From UBA822 sp036336795 (GTDB lineage Bacteria > Gemmatimonadota > Gemmatimonadetes > Longimicrobiales > Gaopeijiaceae), in the NCBI GenBank assembly GCA_036336795.1, contig JAYZFL010000017.1, positions 1-40,137 of the forward strand: a stretch of 40,137 nt of DNA, written 5' to 3'. The position numbers were made by a program, and so were the translations under genes. Under the pieces are notes generated by a model. It saw only the letters and a list, made by a program, of their open reading frames with translations, was not told the origin of the DNA and did no database searches. Numbering within the stretch: position 1 is the first letter of the stretch; every line of letters starts with the position of its first letter. Shown one piece after another: positions 33,452-40,137 of this stretch.

Positions 33452-34624
33452 CTAACGCAGGAAGATATCCTTCGGGATATAGCCCGTGACCACCTGCGTG
33501 AGGTCGACCACCTCACTCACTCGGAAGTCCACAGCGATACTCGCGAGCGATAGCGCCTTAGCAGGGGTCAGTCCTTTCACCTTTACTAAGAAGTCGACGA
33601 CCTCCCAGGTCGCATGTCGAATAGCACGATCGAGGTCGAGGTCGATTCCCATGATCAGGTAGTGCGTGTCGGTCTCCGCGCGTGGTCCGGATATCTCCAC
33701 GCCCTTGTGGACGACGAGGCGGAACACTCCGGCGAGTGACTGCTCAATCGCGGTCCCACTCACCTCACCGTCACCCTGGGCTCCGTGTGGGTCTCCGGTG
33801 TAGAAGAGAGCTCCCAGGTGGAAAACAGGAAGGTAAAGGCTCGTACCGGCCTTGAGATCCTTTACATCCATGTTACCACCGAAGGCACCCGGGGGCCTCG
33901 AACTTTGGACGCCGGGCACCGTCACACCTGGCTCACCTATCACGGGATCAGGCGCGACCGCCAAGATTCCCATGAAGGGTGCGAGCGGTACTTGGATGTC
34001 TGGTGAGAAAAACGCGACTTCACGGCCGGCAACGATACCAGTGCGAATCACGTGCCTCGTTCCTGGCAGGATATCTAGCAGAGGGTCGTCGGATCTGACT
34101 CCCGGATAGCCGGATGAGAAAACACCGCCACTGGAGCTCGTGTTGTTAATGCCCCAAGGTACCCGTGTTTCGAGCGCGAGAATTTGCACCTCGAGCATGT
34201 CTCCGGGCTCAGCACCCTCGACATAGATTGGCCCGGTGATTACATGGCCGCTCCGGCCCTCCCTTGGCCGCCCTTCCCTTGACGCCCAGAAATCCAAAAC
34301 ATCTTGGTGGATCTCCTCGCGTGGTACGTCAAGTTCCGTCAGGTATTCCACTGGATCGTCTCGTTGGGTGGCCCCAGCGTGCGTCAGCGTGTTGATGCGG
34401 ACGGTCTCACCTGACTGGATCGTGAGCACGGGCTCTTTATCAATAGGATACCAGCCCCAACTGACTGTTTCCGGGCGCGAGGGTACGAAATGATCGGCTT
34501 CGATACTCCCATTTGAGGTATCTGTGCCCGTTTCAACACAGGCTGTAGTCGCCAGCATAGCAATGCAGGAGAGGAAGTGGAGCAAGGATACTCCAAAGAG
34601 GCCATCCGTTCTCAATGACGACAC
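33452..34624 (-). CDS. Acetamidase/formamidase-family lipoprotein
   Basis: 390 residues from the GTG at 34624, chosen because GGAGG ends 5 bases upstream; two further in-frame GTG codons (34630, 34636) are possible. Lipobox TTAC (Cys29). The FmdA/AmdA domain covers nearly all the rest: GHVITGPIYVEGAEPGDML, PGTRHVIRTG, PLAPFMGILAVAPDP, GGNMDVKDLKAG and GALFYTGDPHGAQGDGEV, the last being the family's acidic/His metal-site region. Members hydrolyse formamide or short amides to ammonium and acid. Most are cytosolic, so a lipid-anchored version is notable. It is convergent with the ABC gene and lies about 180 bases from the DUF4015 3' end. Confidence 0.87.
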   Translation of the reverse strand: MSSLRTDGLFGVSLLHFLSCIAMLATTACVETGTDTSNGSIEADHFVPSRPETVSWGWYPIDKEPVLTIQSGETVRINTLTHAGATQRDDPVEYLTELDVPREEIHQDVLDFWASREGRPREGRSGHVITGPIYVEGAEPGDMLEVQILALETRVPWGINNTSSSGGVFSSGYPGVRSDDPLLDILPGTRHVIRTGIVAGREVAFFSPDIQVPLAPFMGILAVAPDPVIGEPGVTVPGVQSSRPPGAFGGNMDVKDLKAGTSLYLPVFHLGALFYTGDPHGAQGDGEVSGTAIEQSLAGVFRLVVHKGVEISGPRAETDTHYLIMGIDLDLDRAIRHATWEVVDFLVKVKGLTPAKALSLASIAVDFRVSEVVDLTQVVTGYIPKDIFLR

Positions 34625-34629
34625 ATTCA

Positions 34630-34634
34630 CCTCC
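34630..34634 (-). promoter_or_regulatory. Ribosome-binding site deciding the acetamidase start
   Basis: On the minus strand GGAGG is followed after TGAAT by the GTG at 34624. The longer GTG starts at 34636 and 34630 overlap this site and so are less likely. Confidence 0.6.
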
Positions 34635-34820
34635 ACTCGGTTTGCGTTTGGCGGCGGCCACCTCGGGGGATAGAATCTGGATGCCCTTCGGTGATTGAAG
34701 TCCGTAGGATTGGGTTGAGTGGGCTAGGACGCAAGCTGTGCCTGTGCCGGGAGGATTGTTAACTGAGTTCGAAGGTGGGTGACATCTAGGCCTGAGGAAA
34801 AGACTGCCAGTGTTGTCTGG

Positions 34821-36503
34821 TCAGCGCTGAATCCCCACGGTATCGGGCGGTGTCCTTATGCTTGTACTGTCCAAGACCCCTGATTCTGTCTGCACCTGAG
34901 TGGCCTCGGCTTTAGCCAGCTCCTCTGCCCTTGTGCGCTCCAACGCTTCCGCCTCCATGGCTAGGTATCGTTCTGATACCGGACCGATGCGGCCACCTGC
35001 CCGAATGATCGGCTCCATGCCCTCTGGATAACCGCCGAAAGGGACCAACGCCCCTTCGGTGTAACGGCTTGACGGATTCCATAGCAACCACTCATCGATT
35101 CCCGCGTCGTACGTTGCTTGGATCTGAGCACGCACCTCTGGCGCCCCATACACAGGCGGACCCAAGGTGAAATCCTGGAGCCACGGCCGGATGGTGCCAG
35201 CCTCTTCGATTGTCTGAGAGCGCTCAAGTCCGGACTGGAGCGCGGCATAAACGATCTCGTACGGATGGCTGTTGGGGTCTTGGATGGCGAAACTGCCGGC
35301 CCAATAGTGGGACGGGTATACCATCGGGAGGGCCACGTCCACAGTACTGATAAATCGTTCCCAATATTGGCCGATGCCAATGTCGTTCGTAGCGGAGGTT
35401 GTGGCACCGAACACATCCACGGTCATCCCTACACCCGATTCTGCCAACTCGCCTCGAGCGTACTCGAGGAACGCTTCGACCGCGTCTCTCCTCGTGCGTC
35501 CTTCAGCACCTGGGAAAACCGCTCGGCCTAAGTCCTCTCTGGGTGCGTCAGGGAAGCGAACGTAATCCCACTGGATTTCCGGAAATCCTGCTGCCGCAAC
35601 TTCCTTTGCCAGCTCCACGTGGTACTCCCACACAGTTCGGTTGTGGAGGTTTGCCCAGATGAGACCCTTCCCATCTACCCAGACACCTCCGGCCGTGTCT
35701 TGCACAGCGACTTCAGGGCGTCCTCGGATGAAGAGGGGATCCTTGACAACGACGATCCGGGCGATCGGATAGATGTTGGCGTGGTGGAGTCTTTCTACTA
35801 GGTCCACCAAATCACGGATGCGGATTTCCTGGTCGGCACCCACCTCGCGTGCGGTCAACACATGCGTGGGGTAACTGACGTAACCCGAAGCGTCCTTCAC
35901 ATCAATCACGAGGCTGTTGATCTCGGTGCGTTTGGCGAGATCGATGAGAGCTTGAGACCGTCTACTCGAACCGGCTGCCCAGGCGTTCATATAGAGCCCT
36001 CGGACCTTGGAGGGTTTGGTGAAGCTGAGACGCTCCTTAGGGAGCACCAACCGCGCAACTGGGGCGCCCTGGCCGGTGCGAGCCGTCGTAGCGGGAAAGG
36101 TCTCAAGTATCGAATTGTCCGCAAGCCATGCCAAGGTTATTTCGCGGGCTGGTATCTTTGGTGTGGTTTCGGCGTCGTCGGTTGTTGACTCCTCCACAGT
36201 GTTTAAGTTTGGGTAGAAGCCGGTCTCTATGGCCCGCCTTTCTCCTGAACCGTTTGACGCTCCCGGAGAGGGAGAAGTTGACTCAAGACGGATCTGTGCT
36301 GGTTGCGTGGTCACCGGCGTTTCGGATACTGAGGTTGTAGCGTCCTGTAGGGAAGCGTCTGGCTCGTCTCTGCAGGATGTGAGAAGCGATGAAATCGCTA
36401 CCAAGTGACAGATCACGATACGCGGGCGATCAATCAATCGCCCTCTACGCGCGTGTCTTTTGTATTTTAAGCCCTCGTCAAGTCTCCTTGCAGTCCTAGT
36501 CAT
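34821..36503 (-). CDS. DUF4015 putative glycoside hydrolase, lipoprotein
   Basis: 560 residues. ATG overlapping the waaA stop by 4 bases. A long basic n-region and hydrophobic segment end in lipobox LTSC (Cys44). Residues 45-160 are a low-complexity Ser/Thr/Glu linker. About 166-490 is a DUF4015 domain, predicted to be a TIM-barrel glycoside hydrolase: VRGLYMNAWAAGSS (167-180), LVIDVKDASG (198-207), WANLHNRTVWEY, EIQWDYVRFPD (309-319), VDVFGAT, VALPMVYPSHYW. Likely acids are Asp201 or Asp204 and Asp313, by analogy only. The C-terminal 60 residues are Ala/Glu-rich. Translational coupling with the Kdo transferase suggests a role in surface polysaccharide; no biochemical function is known to me. 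Confidence 0.87.
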   Translation of the reverse strand: MTRTARRLDEGLKYKRHARRGRLIDRPRIVICHLVAISSLLTSCRDEPDASLQDATTSVSETPVTTQPAQIRLESTSPSPGASNGSGERRAIETGFYPNLNTVEESTTDDAETTPKIPAREITLAWLADNSILETFPATTARTGQGAPVARLVLPKERLSFTKPSKVRGLYMNAWAAGSSRRSQALIDLAKRTEINSLVIDVKDASGYVSYPTHVLTAREVGADQEIRIRDLVDLVERLHHANIYPIARIVVVKDPLFIRGRPEVAVQDTAGGVWVDGKGLIWANLHNRTVWEYHVELAKEVAAAGFPEIQWDYVRFPDAPREDLGRAVFPGAEGRTRRDAVEAFLEYARGELAESGVGMTVDVFGATTSATNDIGIGQYWERFISTVDVALPMVYPSHYWAGSFAIQDPNSHPYEIVYAALQSGLERSQTIEEAGTIRPWLQDFTLGPPVYGAPEVRAQIQATYDAGIDEWLLWNPSSRYTEGALVPFGGYPEGMEPIIRAGGRIGPVSERYLAMEAEALERTRAEELAKAEATQVQTESGVLDSTSIRTPPDTVGIQR

Positions 36504-37804
36504 ATACTCTCGGAGAGATAGGGTGTCACGAGTTCGGCCGTTCGAACGGCCGAACCCCGGTGCTCTTCAATATAGCGCAACGCGCATCGTCCGGTGGTCG
36601 TTATTTTCTTCTGATCGGAGAGCCATTCTCGGAGCTGTCTAGCCATGCAATCACTGTCGGTGACCATCTTCCCCCCCTCTAGGGCGAGAAGTCGGGATGC
36701 TGAGTACGAACCTTGATAGCGCGGTCCGAAAAGAACGGGTACGGATGCGGCGGCTGGTTCCAGAACGGAGTGGAGTCCATGAGCGTGAAATCCCCCTCCC
36801 ACGTACGCGACTGTGGCCACGCTATACAGATCGGCCAGGACGCCGAGGCGCTCGACCACGATTGCGTCTGTTCCGCAAAGGTCTCCCCGCTTTTCGGCCT
36901 CTGCGAGTGTAATAGGCGTCCAACCGTTTTCTTCGAGTCTCTGCTTCAGGAGAGCGAAGTCGCAGCGGGCTGGTTCGTGGGGTGCGACTACCAGACGGAG
37001 ATCGGGGCTAGTTCGTCTTGCCTGAGTGAGCGCAGGGATCAGTACGGCTTCGTCGGATACCCACGTGGAGCCAGCCACGAGGATCGGTCCCTGCTTTTCG
37101 CTGAATAGGCGCATGTGGGGAGCGCTCTGATCGACTTCCGATGCGCGATTCCAGGCCGAGTCGATTCCCGGGTCTCCAGTGACGAAGATTCGGTGGGATG
37201 GTGTGCAAAGTTGCCTGAACCGCGCACCGTCTTCGGGGGAGATCGCTCCCACCGCCTGGAGACTCGCGAAGGTCGGTGCTAACATCCGTCTCATGGGCCA
37301 ACCGAGTCTAGCGGCGCCTTGGGCCAATGTTCCTGCGATCAGAAATATCGGCACTTTCCGAGCAACCGCTTCCGCCGTCAGCGTTGGCCAGACCTCCCTC
37401 TGAGTGAAGAGTAGAGCAGAAGGCTGAAGGGCGTCCAGGACCGTCGCCATCGTCTCAGGTAAATCCCACGGCAGGTAGGTGGTAACATCGGCGGGATATG
37501 CCGACCTAAGGTTCTCGGCCGACGGCGAAAAGAATGTAGATGCGACCTGGATCTTGGGGACCCGCTCGCGGATGGCTTCGAGTACCGCTCGGGCTTGGAG
37601 GGCCTCCCCGACAGATGAGGCGTGCACCCATACGGTCGGCCTTGTGGTATTCCGTCTTGAATGGCCCCATTCGGTGAGCTGCTCTTGTGCGTCCCTGCGT
37701 CCACGGAGTCCCCGCGCGAGCTTCGATGAGCCGCCACTCAATAAGGGGGAGACTGCTCTGAAGCTTCGCAGAGCCGATCGATAGAGTACGTGAGCCGGCA
37801 GCAT
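36500..37804 (-). CDS. waaA: 3-deoxy-D-manno-octulosonic acid (Kdo) transferase
   Basis: 434 residues from the ATG at 37804; a GTG at 37828 would add 8. It transfers Kdo from CMP-Kdo to lipid A precursor at the inner membrane. Visible family marks: an N-terminal hydrophobic/basic anchor, HASSVGEALQA with the catalytic Glu, STFFSPSAE, YLPWDLPETM, the REVWPTL segment (usually ETELWPN), GSTWVSDEAVLIPAL, VVAPHEP, and C-terminal VGGGFHAHGLHSVLEPAA. Its presence shows that the organism makes LPS. The variant REVWP is worth noting, but the protein is otherwise complete. A possible -10-like TATAGA lies upstream near 37833-37838. Confidence 0.94.
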   Translation of the reverse strand: MLPAHVLYRSALRSFRAVSPLLSGGSSKLARGLRGRRDAQEQLTEWGHSRRNTTRPTVWVHASSVGEALQARAVLEAIRERVPKIQVASTFFSPSAENLRSAYPADVTTYLPWDLPETMATVLDALQPSALLFTQREVWPTLTAEAVARKVPIFLIAGTLAQGAARLGWPMRRMLAPTFASLQAVGAISPEDGARFRQLCTPSHRIFVTGDPGIDSAWNRASEVDQSAPHMRLFSEKQGPILVAGSTWVSDEAVLIPALTQARRTSPDLRLVVAPHEPARCDFALLKQRLEENGWTPITLAEAEKRGDLCGTDAIVVERLGVLADLYSVATVAYVGGGFHAHGLHSVLEPAAASVPVLFGPRYQGSYSASRLLALEGGKMVTDSDCMARQLREWLSDQKKITTTGRCALRYIEEHRGSAVRTAELVTPYLSESI

Positions 37805-37859
37805 TAAGGACGATGACCCTCTACGCACTCTATAACAAGACTGCTCCTAGGGGGAGATC

Positions 37860-37997
37860 ATGAGTAGATTCAGAGGCACCGGACCCCTCAAAGACCCGGC
37901 TTCCCTTGTCCGGACTCAATGGGAGGCGAAAGAATGCTACAAGATGATCGAAAGCCCCTTCCTTTCGAGGGTAACACACCACTGTTACGAACTGTGA
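37860..37997 (+). CDS. Candidate 45-codon leader ORF before the aminopeptidase gene
   Basis: An ATG at 37860 opens a 45-residue frame ending in TGA at 37995-37997, directly against a GTG (37998) that is in frame with the next gene. GGGGGAG lies just before the ATG, slightly close. The product begins MSRFRGTGPLKDPASLV and ends THHCYEL; no signal, membrane span or family is recognised. The abutting stop and GTG, plus two inverted repeats inside the ORF, fit a leader peptide or a structured untranslated leader. A genuine small protein is also possible. Confidence 0.35.
   Translation: MSRFRGTGPLKDPASLVRTQWEAKECYKMIESPFLSRVTHHCYEL
37879..37968 (+). promoter_or_regulatory. Structured leader with two inverted repeats
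   Basis: CCGGAC (37879-37884) pairs with GTCCGG (37908-37913). TCGAAAG (37948-37954) pairs perfectly with CTTTCGA (37962-37968) across a 7-base loop. The second hairpin ends 53 bases before the ATG at 38022 and is not followed by a U-tract. It may control translation of the aminopeptidase gene. Confidence 0.4.
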
Positions 37998-38021
37998 GTG
38001 ACGGAGGATCGAATTAGAACT

Positions 38022-39101
38022 ATGGTTGCTCGAAGGTGGACTCGGCGTCTCATGGGTGTCGGCCTCATGTGTTCGCTTATATCGGCGTGCTCTCCGCTTT
38101 ACGTGATCAAGGCCGGCATCGCCGAAGCCAAGATCCTTCGGGCACGCAGGCCGATTCCGGAGGTTATCCTGGATCCAGAGACTGATGAAGATACTAGAGG
38201 GAAACTCACCTTTGTCATGGAAGCTCGAAAGTACGCCATTGAGGTTTTGGCGCTGGACGTTGGTGACTCCTATACGTCTTTCACACAGCTTGAGAAGGAT
38301 ACTCTGGCCCTGGTGCTCTCTGCCGCTCAGAGAGACCAGCTTACACCCAAGACGTGGTGGTTTCCGGTGGTCGGGAGTGTCCCGTATAAGGGCTACTTCA
38401 GTGAATTGGGAGCGCTCAAGGATCAGGCCAAGTTGGAAGAGGATGGCTTCGACACCTATCTGCGCCCAACGGCAGCATTCAGCACGCTCGGCTGGTTCGC
38501 CGATCCTCTCCTATCGAGTTTAATGCGGCTAGACGAAGTGGACCTAGTGGAAACGGTGCTCCATGAGTTGTCCCATAATCACCTGTTCGTAAAGGGGCAA
38601 GTCCGATTCAATGAGAGTTTCGCTACCTTCGTAGGGCGAGCCGGTGCGATTGAATTCTTCTGTAACCGCGAGGGAGGTGGCCCTGATACGGCGAACTGCC
38701 TACAGGCGCAGGCCCGATGGAGAGACAACCAGCGCTTTGAAAGTTTCATCGAAGGGCTCGTGGAAAGGCTAGAGGTTATCTATCAGGACTCAACCCTGAC
38801 CTATGAGACGAAGCTTACGGAACGGCAAGAGATCTTTGACGATCATGTCGAGATCTTCGCGACTACGGTCCAACCATCCTTTGAGGCGAGCACATTTCAG
38901 AGTTTCTTGAGCACTCCCCTTAATAACGCCACCCTGTTAACGCGTGTTCGGTATCATTACAGGCTTGAGGACTTCCAGACCTTACTGGAAGAGCGAAATG
39001 GCTTGCGGGAAGCCATCCGGTACCTGAAGGAGGGAATTGATGGCCCCGAAGATCCATTCGACCTTCTCCCCGTTAGCGGTGTGAGGCCGAGTGTTCCCTG
39101 A
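38022..39101 (+). CDS. Putative zinc aminopeptidase, lipoprotein (PF10023-like)
   Basis: 359 residues from the ATG at 38022. A GTG at 37998 would add 8 residues and would couple it to the small leader ORF; GGAGGA at 38003-38008 lies 13 bases before the ATG, rather far. Lipobox ISAC (Cys23). Metallopeptidase site ETVLHELSHN (His181, Glu182, His185) with a downstream FNESFATFVG (Glu198 as probable third zinc ligand), the pattern of the 'putative aminopeptidase' family. The flanking KTWWFPVVGSVPYKGYF and LGWFADPLLSSLM segments match the family as well. Probably a periplasmic, lipid-anchored peptidase; the substrate is unproven. A strong hairpin follows the stop. Confidence 0.87.
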   Translation: MVARRWTRRLMGVGLMCSLISACSPLYVIKAGIAEAKILRARRPIPEVILDPETDEDTRGKLTFVMEARKYAIEVLALDVGDSYTSFTQLEKDTLALVLSAAQRDQLTPKTWWFPVVGSVPYKGYFSELGALKDQAKLEEDGFDTYLRPTAAFSTLGWFADPLLSSLMRLDEVDLVETVLHELSHNHLFVKGQVRFNESFATFVGRAGAIEFFCNREGGGPDTANCLQAQARWRDNQRFESFIEGLVERLEVIYQDSTLTYETKLTERQEIFDDHVEIFATTVQPSFEASTFQSFLSTPLNNATLLTRVRYHYRLEDFQTLLEERNGLREAIRYLKEGIDGPEDPFDLLPVSGVRPSVP

Positions 39102-39107
39102 AACAGA

Positions 39108-39142
39108 AGAGCGCCGGCCGGGGATATCCCGGCTGGCGCTCT
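39108..39142. terminator. 15-base-pair hairpin between convergent genes
   Basis: The left arm 39108-39122 pairs with the right arm 39128-39142 through 15 base pairs with one G-U pair and a GATAT loop. It lies 7 bases after the aminopeptidase stop and 30 bases from the convergent gene's stop, so it may serve both. No U-tract follows. Confidence 0.75.
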
Positions 39143-39172
39143 GTCCTGATGGCCTTAGCTGGGCCTAAGCTC

Positions 39173-40137
39173 TCAGCGCCCAGGCCGGTACGTCCTAGTT
39201 GGGGGCAGCTGTGCGCCGGACAGATCGTCCGGAATGCTCTCCTCGGCGATGACGGTGTGCGTTAGCGTCCCGATTCCCTCGATGGTGGCGCTGATCGTCT
39301 CACCATCCTGCAGGTACCCAGAGCCTGTCGCGCGCTCGACGCGACCAGCGCCCGTTCCGCCCGACGTCCCACTTTGCAGGACGTCACCGGGAAATACGGT
39401 GATCAGCGACGATGCGTACTCGATTAGCTCCGGGATGTTGTGGATCATGTCCCCCGCCCTGGCCTCCTGAACGGTCACGCCGTCGATGACCAGGCTCTGG
39501 TGCAGGCGCTCCATCGGGTCGCCGTAGAACTCCTTTGGCACAATCCACGGCCCCTGGGGCGCAAACGTGTCGTGGCCCTTGCCGACGAACCAGTCTGATC
39601 CGGAGCCGTACCCACCCGGAGGACGCCCGCCACGATCGGAAACATCCATTGCGACCGTGTAGCCGAACACGTGGTCGTAGGCGCGGGCCGCAGAGATGTA
39701 CTTGCCCGCGCGGCCGAATACGATCGCCAGTTCGACTTCCCATTCGATCCGGTCACGGCCATAAGGGAGTATGATGTCAGCGCCGCTGCCGATGACCGCG
39801 CCGCGGGTCGGCTTGAGGAACAGGTACGGCACCCCCCGATTCTCCTTCCGCTCCTGGGTCCTCGCCGCAAGGTCCGCCGCAGAGCAGCCTTCACACGCGT
39901 GCGTGTAGAAGTTGACTGCAGCGTTCATGATCTTGCTGGGATACATGACCGGAGGAAGGATGCCCACGTCCTGGACGCGGTGAACATAGTCTGCTCCAGT
40001 CAGATTGTTGCCCACTACGTTGTTGACGATCTCGTAGATCCGGTACTTCAGACCGTATTCGTACTGCCCGATCAGCGCGAGCATGTCCGGCGGCGTGTTG
40101 ATATGCACGTACGCCGGATCGATCTCGAGCGCGGTGT
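39173..40137 (-). CDS. Fumarylacetoacetate-hydrolase-family protein (5' end cut by window edge)
   Basis: At least 321 codons. A GTG at 40108 could serve as a start, but the frame stays open through ALEIDPAYVHINTPPDM to the right edge, so the true start is probably outside. The FAH fold is shown by KIMNAAVNFYTHA near the domain start, LFLKPTRGAVIG, the metal-binding EWEVELAIVFG and the Asp of AMDVSDR, then GKGHDTFAPQGPWIV, DMIHNIPELIEYAS, FPGDVLQSGTSGGTGAG and a final EGIGTLTH. Members cleave C-C bonds or decarboxylate/hydrate small diacids; the exact reaction cannot be told. The CEGC pair in the insertion after YTHA is not usual. It is probably a catabolic cytosolic enzyme of a pathway that continues to the right. 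Confidence 0.88.
   Translation of the reverse strand, partial: TALEIDPAYVHINTPPDMLALIGQYEYGLKYRIYEIVNNVVGNNLTGADYVHRVQDVGILPPVMYPSKIMNAAVNFYTHACEGCSAADLAARTQERKENRGVPYLFLKPTRGAVIGSGADIILPYGRDRIEWEVELAIVFGRAGKYISAARAYDHVFGYTVAMDVSDRGGRPPGGYGSGSDWFVGKGHDTFAPQGPWIVPKEFYGDPMERLHQSLVIDGVTVQEARAGDMIHNIPELIEYASSLITVFPGDVLQSGTSGGTGAGRVERATGSGYLQDGETISATIEGIGTLTHTVIAEESIPDDLSGAQLPPTRTYRPGR

Noticed and set aside
33426..33560. Small plus-strand frame after the ABC gene starting MLRVIAACS
   Set aside because: Most of it is antisense to the acetamidase 3' end and it lacks a ribosome site.
1..40137. tRNA, rRNA, CRISPR, insertion sequence, integrase, toxin-antitoxin or restriction genes
   Set aside because: Reading both strands I found no T-arm/acceptor pattern, spaced repeats, transposase motifs or defence-gene families.

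Overview
The window is ordinary chromosomal DNA from a Gram-negative (diderm) bacterium. It carries a Kdo transferase (WaaA), at least six predicted lipoproteins, and many exported enzymes. GC content looks like the mid-to-high fifties by eye. The mix of families suggests a member of Gemmatimonadota: exported amidase, DUF1028 protein, M20D peptidase, PQQ dehydrogenase, a DUF4015 glycoside hydrolase, and an accA-ricT-metG cluster. That placement is inference from gene content and needs a marker-gene tree. I see no tRNA, rRNA, CRISPR array, insertion sequence or phage gene.

Region 1 (1-12759) is accessory catabolism and secretion. It runs: a partial exported NHL-type beta-propeller (minus strand, cut by the left edge); a one-heme CxxCH protein; a lipoprotein amidase; an exported DUF1028 Ntn-fold protein; a convergent exported M20D amidohydrolase; an exported PQQ dehydrogenase; a seven-bladed RCC1-like lipoprotein with a cysteine pair in every blade; and a translationally coupled SDR-MFS pair.

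Region 2 (13067-18369) is a plus-strand housekeeping run: accA, ricT, metG, an M23 peptidase and a coiled-coil lipoprotein. It ends in a strong hairpin. Region 3 (18433-22928) is a tight plus-strand run: a FadJ/FadB-type beta-oxidation fusion, a MocA-like nucleotidyltransferase, two complementary XdhC-family proteins and a DUF402 protein. It looks like a molybdenum-hydroxylase maturation cassette without its enzyme.

Region 4 (22973-31387) is on the minus strand: uvrA, a 562-base gap, then gyrA, threonine dehydratase and a HAD phosphatase in a coupled operon, followed by a DsbA-like thiol oxidoreductase. Region 5 (31512-40137) holds an exporter-type ABC half-transporter, an acetamidase/formamidase lipoprotein, coupled waaA and DUF4015 genes, a zinc aminopeptidase-like lipoprotein behind a structured leader containing a 45-codon ORF, and a fumarylacetoacetate-hydrolase-family gene running off the right edge.

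I found no clear unprecedented defence or mobile system. The best leads are the MocA/XdhC/XdhC-N/DUF402 cassette, the disulfide-rich RCC1 lipoprotein, the structured leader at 37860-37997, and the density of exported amide-bond hydrolases.
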